Shown here: piece by piece, positions 9,433-17,689 of the stretch
Position numbering within the stretch: the stretch's first letter is position 1
Layout: each line of letters opens with the position of its first letter
Source of the DNA: Wenzhouxiangellaceae bacterium
GTDB taxonomy: Bacteria > Pseudomonadota > Gammaproteobacteria > Xanthomonadales > Wenzhouxiangellaceae
Assembly: GCA_028289455.1 (NCBI GenBank)
Contig: JANQPN010000033.1
Location: forward strand, 1 to 64,000
Reading direction: 5' to 3'
DNA length: 64,000 bases
Program-made: the position numbers and the translations under genes
The notes under the pieces: generated by a model
The model's input: the letters and a program-made list of their open reading frames with translations, nothing else
What the model was told of the DNA's origin: nothing
The model's database searches: none

Positions 9433-10854
9433 TTGGCCACTACCCGGCAAACCGGTAATGCCAGTGATAACAGCAGTACTGTTATTGATCTGTATGTGCG
9501 CTCCGAGAAAATCTATCCACGCGAGGTTCGCGGTCTTTTCAGCCGGTTGCGGGTCATCACTGTATGGGTACTGCTGGGGCTCTACTACCTGCTGCCCTGG
9601 CTGAGTATTGACGGGCAGCCACTGGTACTGTTCGATCTGCCGGCACGCAAATTTTATATATTCGGCCTGGTGTTCTGGCCACAGGATTTTATCCTGCTGA
9701 CGGGGCTGCTGGTGCTGGCGGCACTGAGTCTGTTTTTCTTTACCGCACTGGCCGGCCGCCTGTGGTGTGGCTATGCCTGTCCGCAGACAGTCTGGACCGA
9801 GGTGTTTATCTGGCTGGAACGGCTGGCTGAAGGCCCGGCCAGTAAACGCAAAAAACGTGACCGCGGTGGATGGACCGGTGAAAAAATCCGGCGAAAAATA
9901 GTTAAGCATGGTCTATGGCTGATTTTCGCATTATGGACCGGCTTTACCTTTGTCGGCTTTTTCACACCGATTACTGAGCTGGCGGAAAAAATCGTCCAGT
10001 TGAATACCGGCGGCTGGGAGACTTTCTGGGTTCTGTTCTATAGTTTTGCCACCTGGGGTAACGCCGGTGTGCTGCGTGAGCAGGTGTGTAAATACATGTG
10101 CCCGTATGCGCGCTTCCAGAGCGCCATGTTTGATGATGACACGCTGGTGATTTCCTATGATCAGGAGCGTGGCGAACCACGTGGCTCGCGCAGCCGTAAA
10201 CTTGCCCATGCACAACTAGCTGATAACCAGCTGGGCGACTGCATCGATTGCACCTTGTGTGTACAGGTTTGCCCGACCGGTATAGATATCCGCGAAGGCC
10301 TGCAATATGAATGTATTGCCTGTGCCGCCTGCATCGATGTGTGTGACGATGTCATGCAGCGGATGCAATACCCCACCGGACTGATTCGCTACACCACCCA
10401 GAATGCCATGGATAACCGTGCCAGCAGGATTATCCGACCGCGGATACTGTTGTACGCCGCACTTCTGCTGGCAGTTCTCACCGCATGGGTAATTGGTGTC
10501 AGCCAGCGTGACCCGGTAATGCTGGATGTGATGCGCGACCGCAATGCATTGTTCCGTGAGTTACCTGACGGCCGGGTGGAGAACAGTTTTTTATTGCGGG
10601 TGATGAATCGCACCGGACAACAACAGCAGTTCAGCATAACCGCCGGCGGACTACCCGGACTGGAAATATACGGCACAGCTGAATTGCAGCTCGAGCCCGG
10701 AGAAATCGGCTCTTTACCGGTGACACTGCGTGCCGCCTCCGAGGGGCTGAAACTGCGCAATGACATCACTTTCACGGCACAATCGACCGACACCCCGGAG
10801 CTGATAGTAGAAGAACCCAGCCGGTTTTTCGGACCGCGGAGAAACCTGCGATGA
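9433..10854 (+). CDS. ccoG: Cytochrome c oxidase accessory protein CcoG (ferredoxin-like, cupric reductase family)
   Basis: 473 residues from a TTG (weak upstream Shine-Dalgarno; a downstream GTG is possible). Contains the RdxA/FixG layout: membrane helices, CGYACPQTVWTEVF, CKYMCPYARFQ, then two 4Fe-4S motifs CIDCTLCVQVCP and CIACAACIDVC, and a C-terminal immunoglobulin-like FixG_C domain (LRVMNRTGQQQQF). The family has been linked to Cu(II) reduction for oxidase assembly. Overlaps ccoH by four bases. Confidence 0.95.
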   Translation: MATTRQTGNASDNSSTVIDLYVRSEKIYPREVRGLFSRLRVITVWVLLGLYYLLPWLSIDGQPLVLFDLPARKFYIFGLVFWPQDFILLTGLLVLAALSLFFFTALAGRLWCGYACPQTVWTEVFIWLERLAEGPASKRKKRDRGGWTGEKIRRKIVKHGLWLIFALWTGFTFVGFFTPITELAEKIVQLNTGGWETFWVLFYSFATWGNAGVLREQVCKYMCPYARFQSAMFDDDTLVISYDQERGEPRGSRSRKLAHAQLADNQLGDCIDCTLCVQVCPTGIDIREGLQYECIACAACIDVCDDVMQRMQYPTGLIRYTTQNAMDNRASRIIRPRILLYAALLLAVLTAWVIGVSQRDPVMLDVMRDRNALFRELPDGRVENSFLLRVMNRTGQQQQFSITAGGLPGLEIYGTAELQLEPGEIGSLPVTLRAASEGLKLRNDITFTAQSTDTPELIVEEPSRFFGPRRNLR

Positions 10855-11075
10855 ATACCACCGGCACCACCCGCTGGTACCGTTCCGGCTATGTCTGGCT
10901 GGTGCTTTCACCGCTGATTGCCACTGTTATTGCGATGATCATTACCATCATCATGCTGCAGCGCAGCGGTTCGATACAGCAGCATGACAACCTCGGCCAG
11001 TCGTTAGGCAAAATCTATACCGGTGAGCCGGCTGACGCTACTAATCCTGAAGCATCCGATGATCAAGATGACTGA
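10851..11075 (+). CDS. ccoH: Short FixH/CcoH-like oxidase assembly protein
   Basis: 74 residues: one membrane helix (about 14-40, VWLVLSPLIATVIAMIITI) after the WYR motif typical of FixH N-termini, then a short acidic tail. FixH family members are usually about 150-170 residues with a periplasmic domain, so this copy is clearly shortened; no frameshift remnant is visible because ccoI starts inside its 3' end. Position between ccoG and ccoI supports the call; the symbol is by position and topology. Confidence 0.65.
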   Translation: MNTTGTTRWYRSGYVWLVLSPLIATVIAMIITIIMLQRSGSIQQHDNLGQSLGKIYTGEPADATNPEASDDQDD

Positions 11076-13581
11076 TTGCAGCCCCACCGGCAGGACCTGT
11101 TACCACTGCCACGAACCGGTCCCTGCCGGTGTGGATCTGCAGGTGACACTGGACGGGCAATTAAGAGACATGTGCTGTACCGGATGCGCTGCGGTAGCCG
11201 GTATGCTCAGTGACTGCAACCTGGAAGGCTTTTATCAACTGCGCACCGCTGCTGCAGCCAGACCGGCATTACGATCGGAGCAGTGGTGGCAGGCTTTTGA
11301 TGAGCCGCAATTACTGGATCAGCTGGCTGAAACTGATGACCGGCGAATCTATCGGATGCCGGTCAACGTCAGCAACCTGCGTTGTGCTGCCTGTGTGTGG
11401 CTGTTGGAGACCTGCCTGCGCAAACTGCCCGGTGTTGAGCATATCGTGATCAACTTCGCCACCGGTCAGGGTGAACTGCACTGGCGGCCGGTCGAAACCG
11501 CCTTGAGCGATATCCTGATAGAAGCCGATAAGCTGGGTTACCCCCTGCAACCGGCGCTGCTGGCAAACCACGGCGAACAACGTGCCCGGCAGCGTACCAG
11601 CTTGCGTCGTTTACTGGTGTCAGCCCTGGGCATGTTTCAGGTAATGATGATGTCGCTGGGTCTGTACCTCGGCGCAGGCAGCGATATGCTGCTGGCTGAA
11701 CGGGATTTTTTCCGCTGGATAGCCCTGCTGCTGGCTACGCCGGTGGTGTGGTACAGCGGCTGGCCGTTTCTGCAGTCAGCCTGGCGGCAGCTGCGCTGTC
11801 TCAAACCCGGTATGGATGTGCCGGTGTCCCTGGCCATTCTGCTGGCCTGGAGCAGCAGCTGCATCAGCACTTTCACCGGCAGTGGCGAAGTGTATTTTGA
11901 TTCAGCTGTGATGTTCGTATTTTTTCTGACGGTATCCCGGCATCTGGAGCAGCACGCCAGGCTGCGAGCCACAGCAGTGAGTCAACGCGCCAGTCAGCTG
12001 CTGCCGTTAATGGTCAAGCGGCTGCTTAACGATGACCAACATGAAATCATTCAACCATTGCAGTTGCGCCGGGGAGATAAGATTGAAGCTGCCGCCGGTG
12101 AAACACTGGCGGCCGATGGAGTTTTGCTGGGCAATTCCAGCGTAACGGTTAATGAAAGTCTGCTGACCGGTGAATCTCAACCAGTGACCAAGCACCCCGG
12201 CGCAACGCTGCTGGCCGGCAGTCAGGTGCTGGATGGTGCTGTTTGCCTGCTGGTAACCGCCTGCGGCAAACACACAACGCTGGCTGCCATCCAGCAACTG
12301 ATGCGCAGTGCCGGTGATGCTTCAGGTAATGTATTCGACTGGAGTGGACGGGTAGCAGTGTGGTTTACCTGCACGCTGTTATTGCTGGCAGGCTTCACGG
12401 CATTTCTGCATTGGCCGGCCGGCTGGCAACAGAGTCTGCACACTACGCTGGCGGTTCTGGTGGTCAGCTGCCCATGTGCGCTGGCTTTAGCAATTCCCTC
12501 GGCACTATCGGCCGCCCGGGCGAGGCTGGCACGCAACGGTGTGCTGGTGCGTGACACCTCAACATTAATGCGATTGCCTGGTGTTACCCGGCTGGTAGTC
12601 GATAAGACCGGTACGCTCACGCATGGAAAATTCCGTCTAAATCAGATTCGCAGCTGTACCGGGCTGGATGATCAGCAGCTGGTAGAACTGGCAGCAGCAT
12701 TAGCCAGACACTCACACCACCCACTGGCTCAGGCATTGCAGGACTATCCGCCTTCAATTGTTGCAGAGCAGATTGATGAGGTACCCGGACAAGGCATCAG
12801 TGCTGTATTGAATGAGATGCGGTACCGCCTGGGTAAACTCGATTTCGTAGCAGCATTGTGCCGGGCAGACACCGCGCAGATACGCGCTCAGCTGAGCTGT
12901 TCTGATGACCGGAATGCTCAAAGTGAGCTGTGGCTGAGTAACCAGCATCAAGTCCTGGGTCTGATGCTGTTATCTGATGAGTTGAAACACAACGCTGCGG
13001 AAATACTGAAAGCATCGGCTTTACCCGTTACCCTGCTGTCCGGTGATACACCTGCTGCAGTCAGCAGGGCTGCCGGGCAATTAGGTATTAACGACTTCCA
13101 TGGCGCTATGTTGCCGGAACACAAGCTGGCCCGGCTGCAGGCATTGCAGCATACCGGAGAGCAGGTCATGGCTGTCGGTGACGGGATTAATGACGCACCA
13201 CTTCTGGCTGCTGCGGATGTTGGCATTGCCATTGGCGTTCAGCACAGTCTGGCCAAAGCGGCGGCTGACGTGCTGATCCTGCATGATGACCTGTCTGCGC
13301 TGCCGGCTCTGCATAAGCTGGCCATGCTGACCCGCCGCCGCATCCGCCAGAACCTCAGTTGGGCGTTGCTGTATAACCTGAGCATCATTCCTGTGGCTAT
13401 GCTGGGCTGGCTGCCGCCGTGGCTGGCTGCTCTGGGGATGTCGTTGAGCTCATTGCTGGTGGTCGGTAACAGTTTGAGGCTGAATACACCCGGCATCGGC
13501 AATGCAAACCTGGAAAAATCTCTGCAGACCGGTTCGGACCCTGCTTATTCAGCCGGTATCAAACCGGTCGGCGTATCGTAA
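11059..13581 (+). CDS. ccoI: Copper-translocating P1B-type ATPase for cbb3 assembly
   Basis: About 840 residues from ATG at 11059 (a second ATG follows at 11068). N-terminal cysteine-rich metal domain (CYHCHEPVPAG, MCCTGCAAV), an HMA domain with LRCAACVWLLE, then the P-type ATPase core: TGES, the copper-site SCPCALALA, phosphorylation DKTGTLTHGK, SHHPLA, and GDGINDAPLLAAADVGIAIG. The CcoI/FixI subgroup loads the oxidase CuB by exporting Cu+. Its start lies inside ccoH and its stop overlaps ccoS (TAATG). Confidence 0.95.
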   Translation: MIKMTDCSPTGRTCYHCHEPVPAGVDLQVTLDGQLRDMCCTGCAAVAGMLSDCNLEGFYQLRTAAAARPALRSEQWWQAFDEPQLLDQLAETDDRRIYRMPVNVSNLRCAACVWLLETCLRKLPGVEHIVINFATGQGELHWRPVETALSDILIEADKLGYPLQPALLANHGEQRARQRTSLRRLLVSALGMFQVMMMSLGLYLGAGSDMLLAERDFFRWIALLLATPVVWYSGWPFLQSAWRQLRCLKPGMDVPVSLAILLAWSSSCISTFTGSGEVYFDSAVMFVFFLTVSRHLEQHARLRATAVSQRASQLLPLMVKRLLNDDQHEIIQPLQLRRGDKIEAAAGETLAADGVLLGNSSVTVNESLLTGESQPVTKHPGATLLAGSQVLDGAVCLLVTACGKHTTLAAIQQLMRSAGDASGNVFDWSGRVAVWFTCTLLLLAGFTAFLHWPAGWQQSLHTTLAVLVVSCPCALALAIPSALSAARARLARNGVLVRDTSTLMRLPGVTRLVVDKTGTLTHGKFRLNQIRSCTGLDDQQLVELAAALARHSHHPLAQALQDYPPSIVAEQIDEVPGQGISAVLNEMRYRLGKLDFVAALCRADTAQIRAQLSCSDDRNAQSELWLSNQHQVLGLMLLSDELKHNAAEILKASALPVTLLSGDTPAAVSRAAGQLGINDFHGAMLPEHKLARLQALQHTGEQVMAVGDGINDAPLLAAADVGIAIGVQHSLAKAAADVLILHDDLSALPALHKLAMLTRRRIRQNLSWALLYNLSIIPVAMLGWLPPWLAALGMSLSSLLVVGNSLRLNTPGIGNANLEKSLQTGSDPAYSAGIKPVGVS

Positions 13582-13760
13582 TGGCCAGCCTGCTGTTATT
13601 AATTCCGTTGTCACTGCTGGTACTGGCGCTGGCGGTTGTGCTGTTTTTCTGGGCAGTGCGCAGCGGACAGTATGACAACCTGGACAGCGCTGCACTGCAT
13701 GTCGTTCTGGATGATGATCGTCAGCCGAGCCAGACTGAAACTAGCGACAGAGAGTCATAA
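13581..13760 (+). CDS. ccoS: cbb3-type cytochrome oxidase assembly protein CcoS
   Basis: 59 residues; the ATG overlaps the ccoI stop (TAATG). One N-terminal helix rich in Leu/Ile (residues 3-24), then FFWAVRSGQYDNLDS, which is the CcoS/FixS signature (W-A-x-x-x-G-Q-(Y/F)-D-D-L), and a charged tail. CcoS is needed for cofactor insertion into CcoN. Too short for many gene finders but unmistakable by position and motif. Confidence 0.93.
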   Translation: MASLLLLIPLSLLVLALAVVLFFWAVRSGQYDNLDSAALHVVLDDDRQPSQTETSDRES

Positions 13761-13762
13761 GC

Positions 13763-14461
13763 ATGCCGGATTTCTGGATCAGTCTGCCGGGATTGTTTGC
13801 CGCCGGATTGGCCGGCAGCGGGCACTGTTTCGGCATGTGCGGGGGACTGGCAGCATTGGCCGGCAGCAGCACCAGACCTTTACAACTGGTCTGGCTGAAT
13901 CTGGCCCGTATTGGCAGCTATATGCTGGTTGGCATAATCGGTGCGCTGCTGCTGCGCTGGGGGCTGGGAACCAGTGAAGAACTGTTGCGCATCTCGCAGC
14001 TGAGCATAATCAGCCGGCTGTTGTCCGGGTTGCTGCTGTTGCTGATTGCTGCCAGCCTGATTGGTCGGCGTTTGGATATCCTGATACTGCGCAGGATTGC
14101 CGCCGGCTTCTGGAAACGGCTGCAGCCACTAACTCAACGCCTTTTGCCCTTGCGGCACCCGCTTGATGCACTGTTGTTCGGTATGCTGTGGGGATGGCTG
14201 CCCTGCGGACTGGTATATGCGATAGCGCCAGCTGCCTGGCTGCGCGCGGATGCTGTGGAAGCCAGCGCCATGATGCTGGCATTTGGGCTGGGCACCTTAC
14301 CTTCCATGCTGGCAACCGGTATGGCTTCCGCAAGAATCCGATTGTGGCTGCAGCAACGTTCGATTCGCTGGACTGCTGCTGTGTTGATGATGATCACCGG
14401 GTTGTGGCTGATGTATCAGCCGTTGTTGATGCTCACTGGCGATGGCCATGGACATCACTAA
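13763..14461 (+). CDS. TauE/DsbD-like membrane protein of the cco cluster (HCxGMCGG type)
   Basis: 232 residues with about six membrane helices and the motif GHCFGMCGG near residues 20-28 in the first helix, plus WGWLPCGLVY near 138. This is the family (DsbD_2 / UreH-like, often labelled sulfite exporter TauE/SafE) that commonly closes gammaproteobacterial cco clusters and is thought to act in copper or thiol handling. Starts two bases after ccoS. The C-terminus ends GDGHGHH, a possible metal tail. Confidence 0.82.
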   Translation: MPDFWISLPGLFAAGLAGSGHCFGMCGGLAALAGSSTRPLQLVWLNLARIGSYMLVGIIGALLLRWGLGTSEELLRISQLSIISRLLSGLLLLLIAASLIGRRLDILILRRIAAGFWKRLQPLTQRLLPLRHPLDALLFGMLWGWLPCGLVYAIAPAAWLRADAVEASAMMLAFGLGTLPSMLATGMASARIRLWLQQRSIRWTAAVLMMITGLWLMYQPLLMLTGDGHGHH

Positions 14462-14634
14462 CCTCAGTGAGTATCAGCCAGACTCATGACACTGCTAAGC
14501 ACATAGCAACCGGCTAGCATCGACAGCCGCGAAATTCGACATTCTAATACCGGGGTTTCAATCGAGGAGTCGACGTACCGGGGTAATTCTGCAAAGTAGC
14601 TGCTGCTGTTGCACAATAGCTGCAGCTTAATCAT

Positions 14635-15339
14635 ATGGGCGCACAAGAAAGTGTGTTAAATAAAATGGACCTGCTGAGCTTTATCGGACCTTCCCTGGCA
14701 TTTGGCGGCGCAATTATCGCGATCATTGGAAATACCTGGGATAACAGATTGACCGGATGGCGCAGAATAACCGTTACCGGGTGGGCTGCTGCAATGGTAG
14801 CACTGGCAGCACTGGCTATTTCGTTGGCCAGCGCCTGGCAGACGGCACAGGAAACGAAGGCAAGACGGGCCGCTGCTATTGCAGAGATTGAAATCGCCTG
14901 GAAAGGTCTTGTTGCTCCTTTTGGACTGATGCTGTGGGAGATTGACGGACAGCAAAGCAACCCTGATGCTGCATTAATTGAACGCATGTTGGAAGACCAA
15001 ACCCTGCAGCTTGTCGACCAGATCGATCTGCGTGGTGAAGCGCCGCATCATCACGGATTATGGACTGAAAATATCTGTCGATCTGCAACCACAGGTTATC
15101 AGGAGCTGCGCCGTGCCCAGACAATTTATGTCGGTATTATCGATGCAGATCTGATTACAAAAATGAAAGACGTAGCAACCGATTACATGATTCAAGTGAT
15201 GATGATTCTGCCCCCGTGCGGAGAAATGGTTTTATCCATGGATCACCCTGTAAGGTTGCAATCGATTACCAATTTCAGAGAATTGCCCAGGTATTTAGAA
15301 TCACTGTTGGCGTTACGCAATGAACTCGATAAGGGTTAA
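14635..15339 (+). CDS. Membrane protein of unknown function
   Basis: 234 residues. Two N-terminal helices (about 14-30 LSFIGPSLAFGGAIIAII and 45-68), then a soluble domain starting with a basic helix (QETKARRAAAIAEIEIAW). No recognised family. No clear Shine-Dalgarno precedes the first ATG; a second in-frame ATG lies 11 codons in. A single CG-rich gap of 173 bp with no gene separates it from the cco cluster. Confidence 0.55.
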   Translation: MGAQESVLNKMDLLSFIGPSLAFGGAIIAIIGNTWDNRLTGWRRITVTGWAAAMVALAALAISLASAWQTAQETKARRAAAIAEIEIAWKGLVAPFGLMLWEIDGQQSNPDAALIERMLEDQTLQLVDQIDLRGEAPHHHGLWTENICRSATTGYQELRRAQTIYVGIIDADLITKMKDVATDYMIQVMMILPPCGEMVLSMDHPVRLQSITNFRELPRYLESLLALRNELDKG

Positions 15340-15383
15340 ACCGGAATCAGTAATTTTTCAGTATATAGCTTAAGACCTCGAAT

Positions 15384-15794
15384 ATGCTGAAACCATCAAA
15401 ATCTCAACAGCGGTTGGAACAGGCCAGAAAAGCTGAGAACAGTTTTATTAAACGGAGTATATCCCGCTATTTTCCATTCATACTTGCGGTTTATGGCTGT
15501 TTTTATTTATTTGAAGGCGTTGAAATATTAAAAAATGTCGGCCTGCTGGTATTATTTTATTTCCTTATTGAATTTATTTATTTTTTCTGCGACAGAGATA
15601 ATTGGATTTTGACCGTCTGCGCCTGGTTAGCGTGGGGCTGGTTTTACTACAGTTGGATAGTTGGCGACAGCAGCAACATCTGGTCAGCGATGGTTGCGCC
15701 TATTATTATTTTACTTTCCTTTGGTCGGATTCTGATTTATTGGAACTGGTATCAGAAAATCAAACACAAACCACACACTGAAGATGGTGGTTAA
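15384..15794 (+). CDS. Small membrane protein, unknown
   Basis: 136 residues, basic N-terminus followed by four predicted helices rich in Phe, Tyr and Trp (FPFILAVYGCFYLFEG; LLVLFYFLIEFIYFF; LAWGWFYYSW; IIILLSFGRILIYW). No catalytic motif is visible and I do not recognise the family. AT-richer than the cco genes upstream. Probably cotranscribed with the next small membrane gene 21 bases downstream. Confidence 0.55.
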   Translation: MLKPSKSQQRLEQARKAENSFIKRSISRYFPFILAVYGCFYLFEGVEILKNVGLLVLFYFLIEFIYFFCDRDNWILTVCAWLAWGWFYYSWIVGDSSNIWSAMVAPIIILLSFGRILIYWNWYQKIKHKPHTEDGG

Positions 15795-15815
15795 CTAAGT
15801 TTTGAGAGAGGTACG

Positions 15816-16070
15816 ATGAAACTAAACGTCAAGGCATTTGCTTTAGCTGCCGGTTTAATCTGGGGCGGCGCAATTTTATTCGTTGGTCTGGCCAATATGA
15901 TCTGGCCGCCTTATGGTCAGGCACTGTTACAACTTGCCGCTTCGGTGTACCCGGGTTATACCCCGGGAACCGGTCTTGGCTCTGTGATTACCGGCACCGT
16001 TTTTGGCCTGGTTGATGGTGCAATTGGCGGGGCGATATTTGCCTGGCTGTATAACCTGTTGGCGAAATAG
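15816..16070 (+). CDS. Small two-to-three-helix membrane protein (holin-annotated family)
   Basis: 84 residues with a good Shine-Dalgarno (AGAGAGG). Starts MKLNVKAFALAAGLIWGG and ends GAIGGAIFAWLYNLLAK. Proteins with this N-terminus are often labelled 'bacteriophage holin', but nothing phage-like is nearby; it is better read as a chromosomal small membrane protein of unknown role. Confidence 0.6.
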   Translation: MKLNVKAFALAAGLIWGGAILFVGLANMIWPPYGQALLQLAASVYPGYTPGTGLGSVITGTVFGLVDGAIGGAIFAWLYNLLAK

Positions 16071-16093
16071 CAACCTCCCTGCTCTACTGGCTG

Positions 16094-16124
16094 GAACCGC
16101 TATGCCGACCCGGCATAGCGGTTC
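16094..16124. terminator. Perfect 14-bp inverted repeat, possible terminator
   Basis: GAACCGCTATGCCG, loop ACC, then its exact complement. It lies 24 bases after the small membrane gene. No T tract follows, so termination is likely but not certain. Confidence 0.55.
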
Positions 16125-16148
16125 AGCCACTCGACTGCAATAAATGGC

Positions 16149-16448
16149 ATGCAATTCACCAAACGCCTTAGAGAACCGATCAAAAGAGGTGAAATCACCT
16201 GCAGCATCCGCATCTGGAAAAAACCCAGGGTGAAGGTTGGCGGACGCTACAGGCTGGATGAAGGTACTGTAGTAATCGATACAATGCACCAAATAGCCTT
16301 TGACGACATTACCCCGGGACTGGCCCGGAAATCCGGCTTCAGCGGCGTAGCCGATCTACTTAAAGTTGCCAAACACGGGTCAGGTGAGAATATTTATCTG
16401 ATAGAGTTTCATTACGAGCACCCGGATGCTGTCATTAAAAGACCATAA
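16149..16448 (+). CDS. ASCH-domain protein
   Basis: 99 residues covering a single ASCH fold: FTKRLREPIKRGEITCSIRIW, VKVGGRYRL, HQIAFDDITPGLARKSGFSGVADLLKVAKHG, IYLIEFHYEHP. ASCH proteins are PUA-like and bind or act on RNA; E. coli YqfB hydrolyses N4-acetylcytidine. Its stop codon TAA touches the first base of the tRNA-like sequence that follows, so the two could share a transcript. The active residues of YqfB cannot be assigned with confidence here. Confidence 0.75.
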   Translation: MQFTKRLREPIKRGEITCSIRIWKKPRVKVGGRYRLDEGTVVIDTMHQIAFDDITPGLARKSGFSGVADLLKVAKHGSGENIYLIEFHYEHPDAVIKRP

Positions 16449-16540
16449 GAAAGGTGACTGAGTGGCTTAAGGTGGGCAACTCCCTTATGGGATTGCTCTC
16501 CGGCGAAAGCCGGACGCGGGTTCGAATCCCGTCCTTTCTT
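16448..16540 (+). tRNA. tRNA-like gene with long variable arm and abnormal anticodon arm
   Basis: A cloverleaf can be drawn: acceptor AGAAAGG / CCTTTCT, short D-stem ACT / GGT with GAGTGGCTTAA in the D loop (class II, Ser/Leu-like), a long variable arm TCCGGC-GAAA-GCCGGA, and a canonical T arm GCGGG-TTCGAAT-CCCGT. The anticodon arm is not normal: GGGCAA pairs with TTGCTC leaving a 13-nt loop, within which TCCC pairs with GGGA around TTAT, making a 10-bp helix with one bulged C and a 4-nt loop. No 3' CCA is encoded. Either a degenerate tRNA, a tRNA-like regulatory RNA, or an unusual tRNA. Confidence 0.5.
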
Positions 16541-16557
16541 GCACCTGACGAGTTCGA

Positions 16558-17547
16558 TCAGGGAAAAAACGAATAAGGACTGCTAGTCTCATCGTTGCGT
16601 CCCAGTGTACCGAGGCTGAAATTATCTTCGATGGTTCTCAGTAGATTGTAATGATTGTAAGTGCCTGCCTGAGGGCTGGATATTCCATTCAGGACATCTT
16701 TACCAAGCAACAGCGTATAAATCCGGTTTTCTTCCGTATAAGGGCCATCCTCATCAAACGTCAGCACCATCAGGGTGCGTGCCGGAAATACAGAATCAAC
16801 GGTGTCATCTGCGATGGGATAGCATTTCAGGAACCACTCGACCCAGCTGGAAATATTCCCTACCCGGGCAGCGTTGGTTGGATCATTGCGGTTATCTGCG
16901 GTGTTCTGGGCGGGCGGCAGCCCATGTCCGTCATGGTATCTGTTGGGCGTATACCAGCAGAAATTCGGTAGGTTTCCGGTAAAAACATCATTCGCCAGTT
17001 GTGACGCATCCACCACGTTATCCAGACGGTTAAACCGGGTAATTCTGGGAAAAGAGATAAACGGATTATGCCGGCTCAGGTAATACCAGGCATCGGTATT
17101 GCCCGGCTGATTGGTGTAATGGTTGTTTTCCTTGGCGCCGAGATCGGTCTTGCTGCCGCTGCGTCCACTGGTGCCGGGTAAGTCTTCAATATACGCCCGC
17201 CAGGTCAGGCCGGCATCTTCCAGCAAATCGACAATGCTGCGAATTTCAAAGGGGTTCTGACCGTCTTCCGCAACCTGCTGAGGCACATTATCACCGGCGA
17301 AATCCCACCCCTGGGGTGGTTCCGTGGTGCCGGGCTTGGTGTCATTGTGCGGAAAGCCCAAAGTTGAGCCGGCGATGGTTGCGATGTAATTCGGCTGTGA
17401 CGGATGACAGACCCCATGGTTGTTGGAAAGGTAAACCCCCTGATTGCGCAGATTCGACATAAAGCTGTCATTCAGCACATTGGTGTCTGATTCGTTCTCG
17501 CACATGATGACGATGATGTGATCGAACCATTTGCCTTGAGTAGTCAT
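16558..17547 (-). CDS. Phosphoesterase family (PLC/acid phosphatase-like) hydrolase
   Basis: 329 residues from ATG at 17545-17547 with GGGGG six bases upstream. Matches the phosphoesterase superfamily of phospholipase C and AcpA-type acid phosphatases: FDHIIVIMCENESDTNVL (metal-binding Glu/Asn), HPSQPNYIATIAGS with the catalytic Ser/Thr region, FDEDGPYTEENRIYTLLLG (metal Asp/Glu) and YNHYNLLRTIEDNFSLG. Family members are normally secreted, but this one has no signal peptide. Substrate is unknown. Confidence 0.82.
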   Translation of the reverse strand: MTTQGKWFDHIIVIMCENESDTNVLNDSFMSNLRNQGVYLSNNHGVCHPSQPNYIATIAGSTLGFPHNDTKPGTTEPPQGWDFAGDNVPQQVAEDGQNPFEIRSIVDLLEDAGLTWRAYIEDLPGTSGRSGSKTDLGAKENNHYTNQPGNTDAWYYLSRHNPFISFPRITRFNRLDNVVDASQLANDVFTGNLPNFCWYTPNRYHDGHGLPPAQNTADNRNDPTNAARVGNISSWVEWFLKCYPIADDTVDSVFPARTLMVLTFDEDGPYTEENRIYTLLLGKDVLNGISSPQAGTYNHYNLLRTIEDNFSLGTLGRNDETSSPYSFFP

Positions 17548-17689
17548 TGTTGCCCCCTTTGTATTTGATTTCACATTGAAAAATGAGTGTAGCACACGCC
17601 TTGTCGGCGATTACTGCGCGATCTATCAATGTCTCAGCACGTTTGTCTTTGCCTATAATAATCAACATGCTGAAACCTGATCCTGCAAA

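Noticed and set aside
15816..16070. Holin and hence prophage
   Set aside because: Only the usual automatic label; no endolysin, integrase or structural gene is near.
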